Assembly: GCA_024275855.1 (NCBI GenBank)
Contig: JAJRYL010000201.1
Span: 1 to 6,788, forward strand
DNA from: Deltaproteobacteria bacterium
GTDB taxonomy: Bacteria > Desulfobacterota > GWC2-55-46 > JADFVP01
Reading direction: 5' to 3'
Length of the DNA: 6,788 nt
How positions within the stretch are numbered: the stretch's first letter is position 1; the number at the start of each line of letters is the position of its first letter. Below, one piece after another: positions 6,492 through 6,788 of the stretch. The notes under the pieces were generated by a model. That model was not told the DNA's origin. It worked only from the letters and a program-made list of their open reading frames with translations, and searched no databases. The position numbers and the translations under genes are program-made.

Positions 6492-6672
6492 AGTTGAAAC
6501 CGCTGCAGTCCGTCGGTACCGCATGTTAACCGTGCTTTTATGTTTAAGGCCGGTCAGGGCAAAAGCGGTATTCTAACTATTTTTACAGTTGAAAGTAGCA
6601 CGCATACCCCGGTTTCGCCAACCGTAAAATTATTACCTGTAACGGGAAACAGGCAACAGTTCCGTGTGAGCG
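6492..6672. other. Intergenic region between the RRM gene and the methyltransferase gene
   Basis: No gene was seen. The region holds small inverted repeats: CGGTT (6610-6614) with AACCG (6620-6624), and CCTGT (6636-6640) with ACAGG (6649-6653). On the minus strand the latter is followed by TAATAATTTT, making it the best, though weak, terminator candidate for the RRM gene. The octamer AGTTGAAA occurs at 6492-6499 and 6587-6594. No promoter with a good -35/-10 pair was recognised for the methyltransferase. Confidence 0.4.
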
Positions 6673-6684
6673 CTATCTGCGCTC
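6668..6684. repeat. Short inverted repeat spanning the RRM gene stop codon
   Basis: GAGCGC (6668-6673) and GCGCTC (6679-6684) are perfect complements with a five-base loop. The stop codon (6673-6675) lies at the loop edge, and no T-run follows on the minus strand. It may add to 3'-end formation of the RRM transcript. Confidence 0.4.
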
Positions 6685-6788
6685 TTTGTTGCGTGCCGGT
6701 TTCACGCGTACTTTACGTCCGCCGATCATCATATTGTTTATCGACGCGACTACCTGGTCCGCCATGTCGGAAGGCACCTCTACAAAGC
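6673..6788 (-). CDS. RRM-domain RNA-binding protein, C-terminal part (cut by window edge)
   Basis: On the minus strand the frame enters from the right edge and runs 37 codons to TAG at 6675-6673. It begins Phe-Val-Glu-Val-Pro, the end of the RNP-1 motif ([K/R]GF[A/G]FVEM in small bacterial RRM proteins). It continues through the second helix (residues about 7-17), INNMMIGGRKVRVKPAR matching the last hairpin and strand 4, and a basic tail NKERR. Single-RRM proteins of this kind bind single-stranded RNA and occur in cyanobacteria and several proteobacterial groups; their targets are mostly unknown. The first half, with RNP-2, lies outside the window. Assignment rests on the RNP-1 remnant plus the 'I-N-x-x-x-I-G-G-R' pattern, which is distinctive for this fold. 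A short inverted repeat overlaps the stop codon. Confidence 0.8.
   Translation of the reverse strand, partial: FVEVPSDMADQVVASINNMMIGGRKVRVKPARNKERR

Noticed and set aside
6213..6576. Overlapping plus-strand frames opposite the methyltransferase
   Set aside because: Their products match no family pattern, and they lie mostly antisense to a clear methyltransferase gene.
5636..6672. tRNA gene, CRISPR array, insertion sequence or attachment site in the non-coding stretches
   Set aside because: No T-loop/anticodon pattern, regularly spaced repeats, transposase or terminal inverted repeats with target duplications were seen.

Overview
The window looks like a chromosomal segment of a free-living Gram-negative-type bacterium of moderate GC content. 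It carries one plus-strand metal-handling gene run and, facing it, two minus-strand genes. Frequent ATA (Ile) and AGG (Arg) codons in the plus-strand genes, a GAF/HD-GYP protein and a small RRM protein would fit a deltaproteobacterium or a related deep lineage. That placement is a guess; nothing here fixes the taxon.

Layout. Bases 1-336 are the 3' part of a MerR-family regulator whose start lies outside the window. Its metal-sensor positions match the CueR (monovalent copper/silver) pattern. After a 176-base gap comes a large PIB-1 copper ATPase (513-3380, copA) with an unusual front end: two nearly identical YHS domains, then two CxxC heavy-metal domains. Only 25 bases later follows a GAF/HD-GYP cyclic-di-GMP phosphodiesterase (3406-4536). 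Its last codons overlap a 115-residue protein (4524-4871) that looks like a heavy-metal-associated fold without the CxxC motif. After about 125 bases comes a membrane-bound isoprenylcysteine-carboxyl-methyltransferase-like protein (4997-5635).

Bases 5636-5829 hold no gene but several hairpins and a short direct repeat. On the minus strand are a soluble SAM-dependent methyltransferase (5830 to about 6435) and, at the right edge, the C-terminal 37 codons of an RRM RNA-binding protein (6673-6788). A perfect 13-bp-arm palindrome (6461-6491) sits just upstream of the methyltransferase's probable start.

How the genes may work together. The regulator probably senses Cu(I)/Ag(I) and controls the ATPase, which exports Cu(I) from the cytoplasm. 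The tight spacing of copA, the HD-GYP gene and the CxxC-less HMA-like gene suggests one transcript. This would tie copper efflux to c-di-GMP turnover and to a possible accessory metal protein. That coupling is the most interesting inference here and is untested. The minus-strand genes look unrelated to copper.
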